23,494 bases of DNA, taken from contig CAJLNC010000040.1 in the NCBI GenBank assembly GCA_905207905.1, positions 1 through 23,494 of the forward strand, in the 5' to 3' direction. Within the stretch, counting starts at the first letter, position 1; each line of letters opens with the position of its first letter. Of this stretch, positions 1-8,659 are shown in pieces. Both the position numbers and the translations under genes were made by a program. This stretch comes from an uncultured Lachnospiraceae bacterium. GTDB lineage: Bacteria; Bacillota_A; Clostridia; Lachnospirales; Lachnospiraceae. The notes under the pieces are model-generated. The model saw only the letters and a program-made list of their open reading frames with translations. It had not been told where the DNA came from and searched no databases.

Positions 1-28
1 GGATGTTGTTTACAACATCCCCCTTTTT
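1..28 (+). terminator. Rho-independent terminator of an upstream gene
   Basis: A perfect inverted repeat (1-9 with 12-20) forms a hairpin of about 8 base pairs with a TTTA loop. It is followed by CCCC and five T. The arm begins at the window edge, so the stem may be longer. It probably ends a gene that lies to the left and cannot be seen here. Confidence 0.7.
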
Positions 29-62
29 GTTTCATGGGAAATTTCTTCCTATGAAACAAAAA
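24..62. repeat. Long AT-rich stem-loop
   Basis: Positions 24-40 pair with 46-62 over 17 positions, with one G-T wobble (36 with 50) and a five-base loop. The left arm begins in the T-run of the preceding terminator, so the two hairpins compete for the same bases. It may act as a second terminator on the minus strand or be part of a dispersed intergenic repeat; the sequence alone does not decide this. Confidence 0.6.
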
Positions 63-99
63 TGCTTGGCAGGATCGCGCTGCAACGGGCAGGGAGGAT

Positions 100-157
100 G
101 TCGCTGAAGCGACCCGCCGCAGGCGGAGAAGTCTGCGAGCAGACTTTATTTTTATTA
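100..157. repeat. Three consecutive small hairpins ending in a T-rich tract
   Basis: Three perfect inverted repeats follow one another almost without spacing: 100-105 with 108-113, 114-118 with 122-126, and 129-136 with 139-146. The last is followed by a T-rich tract (TATTTTTATTATT), so it could terminate transcription on the plus strand. GC-rich tandem palindromes of this kind between genes resemble dispersed intergenic repeats. No coding potential is seen here. Confidence 0.6.
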
Positions 158-213
158 TTCAAAGACAAGGATCAAAACATATTCCTGCGAAAAAGGAAAG
201 AAGGAACCGGAGA

Positions 214-924
214 ATGAAATATGAATTTAACAGCCGCATCCGCTACAGTGAATTGGATGAGGATGGAAAACTGTCTGTCAACGGGTTGGTGAATTATTTT
301 CAGGATGTGTCTACTTTTCAGTCAGAACAGCTGGGGGTCGGAGTGGAGTATTTAAAAAAGCGCCATCAGGCTTGGATTTTATCGTTCTGGCAGATTGTGT
401 ACGACCGTCCGCCCAGGCTCGGGGAGCTGGTGACCGCTCAGACCTGGGCCTACGATTTTAAAGGCTTTATGGGGCTGAGAAATTTTGCCCTTCTGGATCA
501 GAAGAGAACTATGCTGGCCAGAGCCAACAGTGTCTGGGTACTGTTTGATATGGAAAAGCAGCGTCCTGCCAGAATGGAGCCTGAGATGGCAAAGCTTTAT
601 GAGACGGAGCCGCCTCTGGATATGGAATATGCTTCCAGAAAGATAAGCCTCCCCGAGGGAGGAGAGCCGGAAGTTCCTTTTTATATAGGAAAGAATCAGC
701 TGGATACCAATCATCATGTGAATAATGGCCAGTATATTGCTATGGCGGCAGCTTATCTGCCGGAAGGGTTCGCTATCCGGGAACTGCGGGCGGAGTATCG
801 AATGCAGGCCAGACTTCGGGATGAGATTTTTCCGGTGGTGTGCCGCCAGAAGAATACGGTTACAGTGGAGCTTTGCAATGGGGAAGGAAAACCTTACGCA
901 GTGGTAATGTTCCTGCAAAAGTAA
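214..924 (+). CDS. Acyl-ACP thioesterase (FatA/FatB-like)
   Basis: The 236-residue product has the tandem hot-dog layout of acyl-ACP thioesterases, cytosolic enzymes that release free fatty acids from acyl carrier protein. The N-terminal half (about 1-130) carries the family pattern around RIRYSELDEDGKLS. The C-terminal half (about 150-236) holds the active-site segment LDTNHHVNNGQYI, with D164, N166 and H168 matching the Asp-Asn-His set of plant thioesterases. The position of the plant catalytic Glu (YRRE) appears to be Gln198 (YRMQ). An AAGGAA ribosome site lies about eight bases before the ATG. CvfB follows 134 bases downstream with no terminator between them, so they may be co-transcribed. 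Chain-length preference cannot be read from the sequence. Confidence 0.9.
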   Translation: MKYEFNSRIRYSELDEDGKLSVNGLVNYFQDVSTFQSEQLGVGVEYLKKRHQAWILSFWQIVYDRPPRLGELVTAQTWAYDFKGFMGLRNFALLDQKRTMLARANSVWVLFDMEKQRPARMEPEMAKLYETEPPLDMEYASRKISLPEGGEPEVPFYIGKNQLDTNHHVNNGQYIAMAAAYLPEGFAIRELRAEYRMQARLRDEIFPVVCRQKNTVTVELCNGEGKPYAVVMFLQK

Positions 925-1058
925 GAGAGGCAGAGGGCTGGTTGGAAATAGATTTTGGAAGAACACGGAAATCCATTGGCCAAGGCCGAAAAAATATGAT
1001 ACCATATACATAAGGCAATAGAAATAGAAAAAATCAGAACGGAAAAACAGGAGAGAGT

Positions 1059-1883
1059 ATGCTGTATTTAGGAGAATATCAGGAATTAAAGATTACGAAA
1101 AAGGTGGATTTTGGCGTGTACCTGGGAGAGGGAGAAGAGCGGGTGCTGCTTCCGAAGAAGGAGGTGCCGGAAGGGGCCGAGGCAGGTGATGCCCTTCGGG
1201 TTTTTTTGTATAAGGATTCCAGGGATCGGATGATTGCCACTAGGAGGGAACCCAAGGTGACCCTGGGAAAGGTGGCCCTGCTTACGGTAAAAGAAGTAGG
1301 CCGTATCGGCGCGTTTTTAGACTGGGGCCTGGAAAAAGATCTTCTGCTGCCTTTTCGGGAGCAGACAAGGAAGGTGAAAGCCGGGGAGGAGTGTCTGGCA
1401 GCCCTTTATATTGATAAGAGCCAGCGTCTTTGCGCAACCATGAATGTTTACCATTATTTGGGGACCAATTCCCCCTATCAGATAGGGGACCAGGTGCGGG
1501 GGCGCATCTATGAAACCAGTGACAACTTTGGCCTGTTTGTGGCAGTGGAGGATCAGTACTCCGGACTCATTCCTAAATGGGAGGCCAGTGAAGGGCTGGC
1601 TGTGGGAGATGTGGTGGAAGCCAGAGTCACCAAGGTAAAAGAGGACGGGAAATTGGATCTTAGCTTAAGAGACAAGGCCTATCTTCAGATGGATCGGGAT
1701 GCTAATCTGGTGATGCAGGTGATCGAAGAATTTGAGGGGGTTCTGCCTTTCAATGACAGGGTGTCTCCAGAAATCATCAAAAGAGAATTCGGCCTGAGCA
1801 AAAATGCCTTTAAGCGGGCCGTGGGCCGTCTTTTGAAACAGGGAAAAATAGAGATCACAGAAAACAGGATTTTAAAAAAGTAG
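1059..1883 (+). CDS. CvfB-like S1 RNA-binding protein
   Basis: The 274-residue protein matches the CvfB/YitL layout: three S1-like OB folds in a row (about 1-62, 68-130 and 140-208) and a winged helix at the C-terminus (about 212-274). The third S1 domain is the clearest, with GRIYETSDNFGLFVAV followed by GLIPKWEA and the VKEDGKLDLSLRDK end. In Staphylococcus aureus the homologue is conserved virulence factor B, an RNA-binding regulator; the direct targets here are unknown. An AGGAGAG ribosome site sits just before the ATG. A TATGAT hexamer at 995-1000 could be a -10 element, but no good -35 is present. It has no membrane segment and is expected to be cytosolic. Confidence 0.9.
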   Translation: MLYLGEYQELKITKKVDFGVYLGEGEERVLLPKKEVPEGAEAGDALRVFLYKDSRDRMIATRREPKVTLGKVALLTVKEVGRIGAFLDWGLEKDLLLPFREQTRKVKAGEECLAALYIDKSQRLCATMNVYHYLGTNSPYQIGDQVRGRIYETSDNFGLFVAVEDQYSGLIPKWEASEGLAVGDVVEARVTKVKEDGKLDLSLRDKAYLQMDRDANLVMQVIEEFEGVLPFNDRVSPEIIKREFGLSKNAFKRAVGRLLKQGKIEITENRILKK

Positions 1884-1912
1884 TGCTTTACTGCCCGGAT
1901 CCAGATAATTCT

Positions 1913-1943
1913 TTGAGACGGACATGATCATAAAAGCTAAACT
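1913..1943 (+). promoter_or_regulatory. Weak candidate promoter for ridA
   Basis: TTGAGA (1913-1918) and TAAACT (1938-1943) are separated by 19 bases, which is longer than ideal. The site lies 27 bases before the ridA start and just after the cvfB stop. It is a candidate only; read-through from cvfB is equally possible because no terminator is seen between the genes. Confidence 0.3.
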
Positions 1944-1970
1944 ATGTATTGAAATAGGAGGGATTTTAGT

Positions 1971-2345
1971 ATGAAGACAGTAATTGCAACAGACAAGGCG
2001 CCGGCAGCTATCGGGCCCTATTCCCAGGCTATTGAGGTAAACGGAATGGTATTTACTTCCGGGCAGCTTCCGGTAGATCCGGCTACCGGACAGATACCGG
2101 AGGGTGTTGCAGCTCAGGCGGAACAGGCCTTCAAGAATATAGGAGAGGTTCTGGCTGCTGCAGGGACAACTATGGACAAGGTGATTAAGACTACTGTATT
2201 TATCAAGAATATGGGAGATTTTGCTGCTATCAATGAGGTGTATGCAAAGCATTTCCCGTCTCCGTATCCAGGAAGAAGCTGCGTGGAGGTAGCCCGTCTT
2301 CCCAAGGATGCGCTGCTGGAGATCGAAGCCATTGCAATGAAATAA
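1971..2345 (+). CDS. ridA: RidA family enamine/imine deaminase
   Basis: The 124-residue product is a clear full-length RidA (YjgF/YER057c/UK114) protein. This family hydrolyses reactive enamine/imine intermediates such as 2-aminoacrylate, made by PLP enzymes like threonine dehydratase, and so protects other PLP enzymes. Signature segments are IGPYSQAI (Y17), TSGQLPVDPATG and the C-terminal PGRSCVEVARLPKDALLEIEA. R102 and E117 correspond to the substrate-carboxylate Arg105 and catalytic Glu120 of the enterobacterial protein. The family forms trimers. A strong AGGAGGG ribosome site (1956-1962) lies eight bases before the ATG. A PLP-dependent threonine aldolase is encoded about 16 kb downstream, but no link is shown. 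Confidence 0.95.
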   Translation: MKTVIATDKAPAAIGPYSQAIEVNGMVFTSGQLPVDPATGQIPEGVAAQAEQAFKNIGEVLAAAGTTMDKVIKTTVFIKNMGDFAAINEVYAKHFPSPYPGRSCVEVARLPKDALLEIEAIAMK

Positions 2346-2358
2346 GACGGACCGGAAT

Positions 2359-2406
2359 TATAAGTATTGCACAAAAAATGAAGGTTAAATTTGTGCAATA
2401 CTTATA
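2359..2406. repeat. Perfect 17-base inverted repeat downstream of ridA
   Basis: Positions 2359-2375 are exactly complementary to 2390-2406, with a 14-base loop. The stem is AT-rich and is not followed by a T-run on the plus strand, so it is not a textbook terminator for ridA. It lies 25 bases before the promoter of the 77-residue gene. It may be a weak bidirectional terminator, an operator or an RNA-processing site. Confidence 0.6.
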
Positions 2407-2430
2407 TAACAATGAAAATGAAAAAAGTAC

Positions 2431-2459
2431 TTGATTTCCGGAAAAATCTGTATTATATT
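2431..2459 (+). promoter_or_regulatory. Sigma-A-type promoter of the 77-residue gene
   Basis: TTGATT (2431-2436) and TATATT (2454-2459) are separated by exactly 17 bases. Start of transcription would fall near 2466, giving a leader of about 45 bases before the ATG at 2510. Confidence 0.75.
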
Positions 2460-2509
2460 GAGGGCGTAGAGCAGAGATGAGTTTAGAGAGATGAAAGGAG
2501 AATATAGGG

Positions 2510-2743
2510 ATGAAAGTACAAAACATCACTGATATTGACAAATTCTTCAAGGTAGTAGATCAATGTGTAGGAAAAGTAGAACTGGTAACTGGTGAGGGCG
2601 ACAGACTGAACCTGAAATCCAAACTGAGCCAGTATGTATCTATGGCAAATATTTTTTCCAACGGTGAGATCCCGGAGCTGGAGCTTATCGCTTATGAAAA
2701 AGAAGATATTGATAGACTGATTGATTTCATGATCAACAGCTAA
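2510..2743 (+). CDS. Small acidic protein of unknown function (77 aa)
   Basis: I recognise no domain of known function. The product is 77 residues, soluble, mildly acidic and likely alpha/beta, with no signal peptide or membrane helix. It opens with MKVQNITDIDKFFKVVDQC, has a central VELVTGEGDRLNLKSK segment, and ends in an acidic helix (EKEDIDRLIDFMINS). From memory, similar short proteins are common in Lachnospiraceae genomes, sometimes under doubtful names, but this could not be checked. That it is a real gene is well supported: an AAAGGAG ribosome site, its own near-consensus promoter, and a strong terminator 11 bases after the stop. It appears to be transcribed alone. Confidence 0.8.
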   Translation: MKVQNITDIDKFFKVVDQCVGKVELVTGEGDRLNLKSKLSQYVSMANIFSNGEIPELELIAYEKEDIDRLIDFMINS

Positions 2744-2754
2744 GAAGAGAAAAT

Positions 2755-2790
2755 AAAGACCCCGCAGCTTGCTGCGGGGTCTTTGATTTT
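2755..2790 (+). terminator. Strong Rho-independent terminator
   Basis: Positions 2755-2768 are perfectly complementary to 2771-2784, a GC-rich stem (effective loop CTTG) ending in CTTTGATTTT. It ends the single-gene transcript of the 77-residue protein. The A-rich left flank means it could also work on the opposite strand. Confidence 0.92.
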
Positions 2791-2871
2791 AGCGGTATTC
2801 GTCAAATATCCGCACTGCTGCGTGGGTACGGTAGCGCAAAAAAAGAATTTTTAAAAAACTGCAAAACGTGG

Positions 2872-2877
2872 TATGAT
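2872..2877 (+). promoter_or_regulatory. Candidate -10 element upstream of the CPBP protease gene
   Basis: TATGAT lies 42 bases before the ATG of the membrane protease gene and after the strong terminator at 2755-2790, so a new promoter is expected in this gap. The matching -35 region (AT-rich, near 2849-2854) is a poor fit, so the exact site is uncertain. Confidence 0.4.
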
Positions 2878-2919
2878 AAGAAATAACAAAATGGATAGTT
2901 TAGCTGGAAAGGAAAACAT

Positions 2920-3969
2920 ATGAAGAAAGCGGTAAGCGTGAACAGACTGTTTTTGGGGCTGGTGGTGATATCCTTAAGCGCCCCCTTTGTATTCTCCCGT
3001 TTCTGGGAGGGGCTTGGTATTTATCAGAATCTGGCAATGACCCAGATGATTTTTTTGCTCCCTGTACTGATCTATATCGGATGCACCAGAGGGGACATTC
3101 TAAATGACCTGCAGCTTCATATGCCTAAGGTGAGCACGGTTTTGATGACCTTTGTGCTGGCATCGCTGCTGACTCCGGTGATGGCCTGGCTCAATTTGTT
3201 TTCTATGCTTTTTACGGAAAACTATGTGGCAGGCACGATGATGGAGCTGTACGATTCTTCTCTGATGAGGAACCTGGCTTATGTGGCTCTTCTGCCAGCC
3301 CTTTCAGAGGAATTTATCTTCCGCGGGGTATTTTATCACAGCTACCGTCCGGCGGGAGTGTGGAAGGCAGCTGTGCTCAGTGGATTTTGTTTTGGCCTGC
3401 TCCACATGAATCTAAATCAGTTTTTCTACGGATTTGTTCTGGGGGTGGTATTTGCCCTTCTTGTAGAGGCCAGCGGAAGCCTGCTAAGCGCTATGTTCCT
3501 TCATTTTCTTCTGAATGCCAACAGCGTCTATATGATGGAGCTGTTAAAAGAGTTGGAAGAAATGATGGGAATCAGCCAGCTGCCCCAGGCGGTGGAGACG
3601 ATGGCAAGCCGGAAGGAGATTCTGGCTGCTCTGGGGGGTTACACGCTGTCCGCAGTGCTGGGCGGTATTCTGGCCTTTCTGGCACTTCGTTTCATTGCCA
3701 GGAGAAACGGTAAGGGAAATCTTTTTACCAGGGAATGTCTGACAGGAGGCTCTCCTGAGACAAAGCGGCCGGAAGGCTGGGACGGAGATGGTGTCTATGA
3801 CTCAGGGGAAAGCTCCTGGCAGAGGTATCGCGCAGGAGAAGCGTACGGAACGGATCAGGAAAAGGAGAACAGAAAGCGTACAGATGGAACGGGGGAATTG
3901 TTTACACCTTCCCTTGCGGCAGGAGCTGCCATAGGAGTTCTTTATATGCTGGCGATTAATTTCATATAA
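2920..3969 (+). CDS. CPBP family intramembrane metalloprotease
   Basis: The 349-residue membrane protein belongs to the CPBP (CAAX protease/bacteriocin-processing, Abi) family of glutamate intramembrane proteases. All three family motifs are visible: EExxxR as E130, E131 and R135; FxxxH as F158 to H162; and HxxxN as H195 to N199. Hydrophobic segments occur near 8-25, 40-55, 74-98, 115-128, 147-183, 186-202 and 237-260. After the last of these comes an unusual charged loop (about 261-327) and then a final hydrophobic helix (328-349). Bacterial members take part in bacteriocin self-immunity or peptide processing; the substrate here is unknown. The gene sits directly before dnaE without a terminator and probably shares its transcript. 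The start follows GGAAAGGAAA. Confidence 0.88.
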   Translation: MKKAVSVNRLFLGLVVISLSAPFVFSRFWEGLGIYQNLAMTQMIFLLPVLIYIGCTRGDILNDLQLHMPKVSTVLMTFVLASLLTPVMAWLNLFSMLFTENYVAGTMMELYDSSLMRNLAYVALLPALSEEFIFRGVFYHSYRPAGVWKAAVLSGFCFGLLHMNLNQFFYGFVLGVVFALLVEASGSLLSAMFLHFLLNANSVYMMELLKELEEMMGISQLPQAVETMASRKEILAALGGYTLSAVLGGILAFLALRFIARRNGKGNLFTRECLTGGSPETKRPEGWDGDGVYDSGESSWQRYRAGEAYGTDQEKENRKRTDGTGELFTPSLAAGAAIGVLYMLAINFI

Positions 3970-4031
3970 AATATATAGAAAGGCAGAATTGCGGACGTGC
4001 AAAGCACAAAACAATTCATCAGACCGGATAC

Positions 4032-4045
4032 GGAGGATAAATTTG
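4032..4045 (+). promoter_or_regulatory. Ribosome site that sets the dnaE start
   Basis: GGAGG (4032-4036) lies six bases before a TTG at 4043. The reading frame is open further upstream to another TTG at 3989, which has a weaker GAAAGG site. The start at 4043 gives the usual family N-terminus (MNFTHLHVHTEYSLLDG), so it is preferred. Confidence 0.7.
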
Positions 4046-7000
4046 AATTTTACACATCTGCATGTCCATACAGAGTACAGTCTTCTGGATGGATCCAATA
4101 AAATCAAAGAGTATGTAGCCAGAGTCAAGGAGCTGGGCATGGACAGCGCAGCTATCACAGACCATGGAGTGATGTTTGGAGTGATTGATTTTTACCGGGC
4201 AGCCAAGGAGGCGGGCATCAATCCGATTCTGGGCTGTGAGGTGTATGTGGCGCCAGGATCCCGGTTCGACCGGGAGTCAGGCCGGGCAGGGGGAGATGAC
4301 AGATACTATCATCTGGTGCTGTTAGCGGAGAATAACACCGGGTATGCCAACCTGGTAAAGATCGTATCCAAGGGCTTTGTGGATGGATTTTATTACAAGC
4401 CGAGAGTGGATATGGAGGTGCTGGAGCAGTATCATGAAGGCATCATTGCTTTAAGCGCCTGTCTGGCTGGAGAAGTGCAGAGAAATCTTCTGCGGGGTTT
4501 CTATGATGAGGCCAGGGCAGCAGCTTTGAAATATGAAAAGACCTTTGGAAAAGGGAATTTTTTTCTGGAATTGCAGGATCATGGAATACCGGAACAAAAA
4601 ACAGTGAATCAGCAGCTGATTCGCATGAGCCGGGAGCTGGGAATGGAACTGGTGGCTACCAATGACGTTCACTATACCTATGAGTCCGACGCGGCTTCCC
4701 ATGATATCCTGCTGTGCATCCAGACTGGAAAGAAGCTGGCAGATGAGGATCGGATGCGGTATGAGGGCGGCCAGTATTATGTAAAGTCTCCGGAAGAGAT
4801 GGAGGAATTGTTCCCTTACGCACCGGAGGCTCTGGAAAACACCTATAAGATTGGTCAGCGGTGCCATGTGGATATTGAGTTTGGAGTTACCAAGCTGCCT
4901 AAGTTTGACGTGCCGGAAGGGTATACAGCCTGGGAATACTTAAATGAACTGTGCTTCCGGGGATTGCAGGAGCGGTATCATCCGGTGACAGAGGAGCTAA
5001 AAAAGCGGCTGGACTATGAGCTGGATGTGATAAAGACCATGGGATATGTGGATTACTTCCTGATCGTTTGGGATTTTATCCGGTATGCCAGGGATCATGA
5101 CATCATGGTGGGGCCGGGAAGAGGTTCTGCGGCCGGGAGCCTGGTGGCGTACACTTTAGGGATTACCAGACTGGATCCTATCAAATACAATCTGCTGTTT
5201 GAGCGCTTCTTAAATCCTGAGCGGGTGTCCATGCCGGATATTGACGTGGATTTCTGCTTTGAACGGCGGCAGGAAGTGATTGACTATGTGGTGCGCAAGT
5301 ACGGAAAAGACCGGGTGGTGCAGATTGTTACCTTCGGTACTTTGGCGGCCAGGGGCGTGATCCGGGATGTGGGCCGGGTGATGGATCTGCCCTATGCCCT
5401 GTGTGATACCATTGCCAAGCTGGTGCCCAACGAGCTGAATATTACCATTGACAAGGCGCTGAAAATGAGTCAGGAGCTGCGCACCATGTACGAGAGTGAT
5501 GAGCAGATCCATACCCTCATTGACATGGCAAGGCGGCTGGAGGGGCTTCCACGCCATACCTCCATGCATGCGGCCGGGGTGGTGATCAGCCAAAAGGCTG
5601 TGGACGAGTATGTACCTCTTTCCAGAGCTTCCGACGGTTCCATTACCACCCAGTTTACGATGACTACCCTGGAAGAGCTGGGACTTTTAAAAATGGACTT
5701 TCTGGGGCTGCGGACGCTGACTGTGATCCAGAATGCAGTGAGGCTGGCGGAAAAATCCAGCGGAAAGACGATTGATATTGATCATATTGATTTTGATGAT
5801 AAGGCGGTGCTCTCCTCACTGGGAACAGGAAAGACAGACGGAGTGTTCCAGCTGGAGAGCGCTGGCATGAAAAACTTTATGAAAGAATTGAAGCCTCAGA
5901 GCCTGGAGGATGTGATCGCAGGGATCTCCCTGTACCGCCCGGGTCCTATGGACTTTATTCCCCAGTACATCAGGGGCAAGAACAACGCTGCCTCCATCAC
6001 TTACGACTGTCCGCAGTTAAAACCGATTTTGGAGTCCACTTACGGCTGTATTGTGTATCAGGAGCAGGTAATGCAGATCGTGCGGGATCTGGGGGGCTAC
6101 ACGCTTGGCCGAAGCGATCTGGTGCGCCGGGCCATGTCCAAGAAAAAGGCAGCGGTGATGGCAAAGGAACGGCAGAATTTTGTGTACGGAAATCCGGAGG
6201 AGGGGGTTCCTGGCTGTATTGCCAATGGGATTAGCGAATCTGTGGCCAACAAGATCTACGATGATATGACCGACTTTGCCAAATATGCTTTTAATAAATC
6301 TCACGCAGCGGCCTATGCGGTGGTGTCCTATCAGACGGCCTGGCTGAAATATTATTATCCGGTGGAGTTTATGGCAGCCCTGATGACCTCCGTGATTGAT
6401 AATCCGGGAAAGGTGGCGGAGTATATTATGACCTGCCGGCAGATGGGAATTCAGATCCTGCCCCCGGATATCAATCAGGGAGAAGGCGAATTTTCTGTGG
6501 ATGGCCGGAACATCCGCTACGGTCTTTCTGCCATCAAGAGCATTGGACGTCCGGTCATTCAGGCGATCCTGGAAGAGCGGGAGAGAGGGGGCGCTTTCCG
6601 TGATCTGAAAGATTTTGTGGAGCGCACCAACGGCAAGGAAGTGAATAAACGAACCATTGAAAATTTCATTAAAGCGGGGGCCATGGACGGTCTGGGAGGC
6701 ACCAGGCGACAGCTGATGATGGTGTACGCTCAGGTGATGGACAGTGTGGCTCAGGATAAGAAATCCTCCATAAGCGGTCAGATGTCCTTGTTCGACTTGA
6801 TGGGGGAGGAGGAAAAGCAGGAGTTTTCCATTAAGCTGCCGGATGTGGGCGAGTATGAAAAGGGGCAGCTCCTCGCCTTTGAGAAGGAAGTATTGGGGAT
6901 TTATGTCAGTGGTCATCCACTGGAGGAATATGAGGGAATCTGGAGAAAAAATATCTCCGCCCTGTCCAGTGATTTTGCCCTGGATGAGGAGGCGGGAGCG

Positions 7001-7510
7001 CCCAAAATTCAGGACGGCTCCAAAGCGATCATCGGAGGACTGGTATCAGGCCGCACTGTGAAATACACGAAGACCAACAAAACCATGGCTTTTTTCCAGC
7101 TGGAGGATCTAGTGGGTACGGTGGAGGTGGTAGTGTTCCCCAGGGATTATGAGCGGTACCATGCGCTGATCCAGGAGGATGCAAAAGTCTTTGTCCAGGG
7201 ACGGGTTGCCGGAGAGGATGAGAAAGCCAGCAAGCTGATCTGCGAAAAGATCTGGTCCTTTGAGGATGTGCCAAGAGACGTCTGGATTCAGTTTGAGTCC
7301 AGAGAAGAGTTTGCTGCCAGGGAGCAGGAACTTTACCGGATGATTGCCTCCAGTGATGGAAAAGATCAACTGGTGATCTATGTGAGAAATCCCAAGGCGG
7401 TGAAGCGCCTGGGAGAGCGCTACAGCGTAAAGGCTTCCGGGGAACTGTTGGGACAGCTCACCAGTGCTTTCGGGCCGGATAATGTGAAAGTGACAGAGCG
7501 AAGAAGATAG
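4043..7510 (+). CDS. dnaE: DNA polymerase III subunit alpha (DnaE)
   Basis: This is the C-family replicative polymerase catalytic subunit, 1155 residues from the TTG at 4043 (1173 from the alternative TTG at 3989). The N-terminal PHP domain opens with THLHVHTEYSLLDG and continues with ITDHGVMFGVIDFY. The polymerase core has GPGRGSAAGSLVAYTLGIT and PDIDVDF, where D401 and D403 fall at the same numbers as the catalytic Asp pair of E. coli DnaE; D552 in KMDFLGLRTL is the third. A C-terminal OB fold (about 980-1050) is visible around GGLVSGRTVKYTKTNKT. The size and domain order fit the DnaE type, not PolC, which carries an inserted exonuclease. It lies 73 bases after the membrane protease gene and is likely co-transcribed with it. 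No terminator is seen after the stop. Confidence 0.96.
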   Translation: MNFTHLHVHTEYSLLDGSNKIKEYVARVKELGMDSAAITDHGVMFGVIDFYRAAKEAGINPILGCEVYVAPGSRFDRESGRAGGDDRYYHLVLLAENNTGYANLVKIVSKGFVDGFYYKPRVDMEVLEQYHEGIIALSACLAGEVQRNLLRGFYDEARAAALKYEKTFGKGNFFLELQDHGIPEQKTVNQQLIRMSRELGMELVATNDVHYTYESDAASHDILLCIQTGKKLADEDRMRYEGGQYYVKSPEEMEELFPYAPEALENTYKIGQRCHVDIEFGVTKLPKFDVPEGYTAWEYLNELCFRGLQERYHPVTEELKKRLDYELDVIKTMGYVDYFLIVWDFIRYARDHDIMVGPGRGSAAGSLVAYTLGITRLDPIKYNLLFERFLNPERVSMPDIDVDFCFERRQEVIDYVVRKYGKDRVVQIVTFGTLAARGVIRDVGRVMDLPYALCDTIAKLVPNELNITIDKALKMSQELRTMYESDEQIHTLIDMARRLEGLPRHTSMHAAGVVISQKAVDEYVPLSRASDGSITTQFTMTTLEELGLLKMDFLGLRTLTVIQNAVRLAEKSSGKTIDIDHIDFDDKAVLSSLGTGKTDGVFQLESAGMKNFMKELKPQSLEDVIAGISLYRPGPMDFIPQYIRGKNNAASITYDCPQLKPILESTYGCIVYQEQVMQIVRDLGGYTLGRSDLVRRAMSKKKAAVMAKERQNFVYGNPEEGVPGCIANGISESVANKIYDDMTDFAKYAFNKSHAAAYAVVSYQTAWLKYYYPVEFMAALMTSVIDNPGKVAEYIMTCRQMGIQILPPDINQGEGEFSVDGRNIRYGLSAIKSIGRPVIQAILEERERGGAFRDLKDFVERTNGKEVNKRTIENFIKAGAMDGLGGTRRQLMMVYAQVMDSVAQDKKSSISGQMSLFDLMGEEEKQEFSIKLPDVGEYEKGQLLAFEKEVLGIYVSGHPLEEYEGIWRKNISALSSDFALDEEAGAPKIQDGSKAIIGGLVSGRTVKYTKTNKTMAFFQLEDLVGTVEVVVFPRDYERYHALIQEDAKVFVQGRVAGEDEKASKLICEKIWSFEDVPRDVWIQFESREEFAAREQELYRMIASSDGKDQLVIYVRNPKAVKRLGERYSVKASGELLGQLTSAFGPDNVKVTERRR

Positions 7511-7589
7511 CGATTTTGGGAGGGCAGGGGATGACAAAACAGCGTGGATTTGGCAGAGGGAAAAGCAGAAGTCAGGCCTCATACTTTGC

Positions 7590-8650
<1,061 letters not shown>

Positions 8651-8659
8651 GGGAGTTTC

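Noticed and set aside
158..185. TTCAAA-16-TATTCC as a promoter for the thioesterase gene
   Set aside because: Both hexamers are weak and the AT-rich surroundings make such matches common.
976..1005. TTGGCC with TATGAT or TACCAT as a cvfB promoter
   Set aside because: Spacers of 13 and 18 bases with poor hexamers do not give a convincing pair.
6017..6916. Long open frame on the minus strand inside dnaE (299 codons)
   Set aside because: It lies antisense to strongly conserved polymerase sequence, has His/Pro-rich composition typical of mirror frames and no ribosome site.
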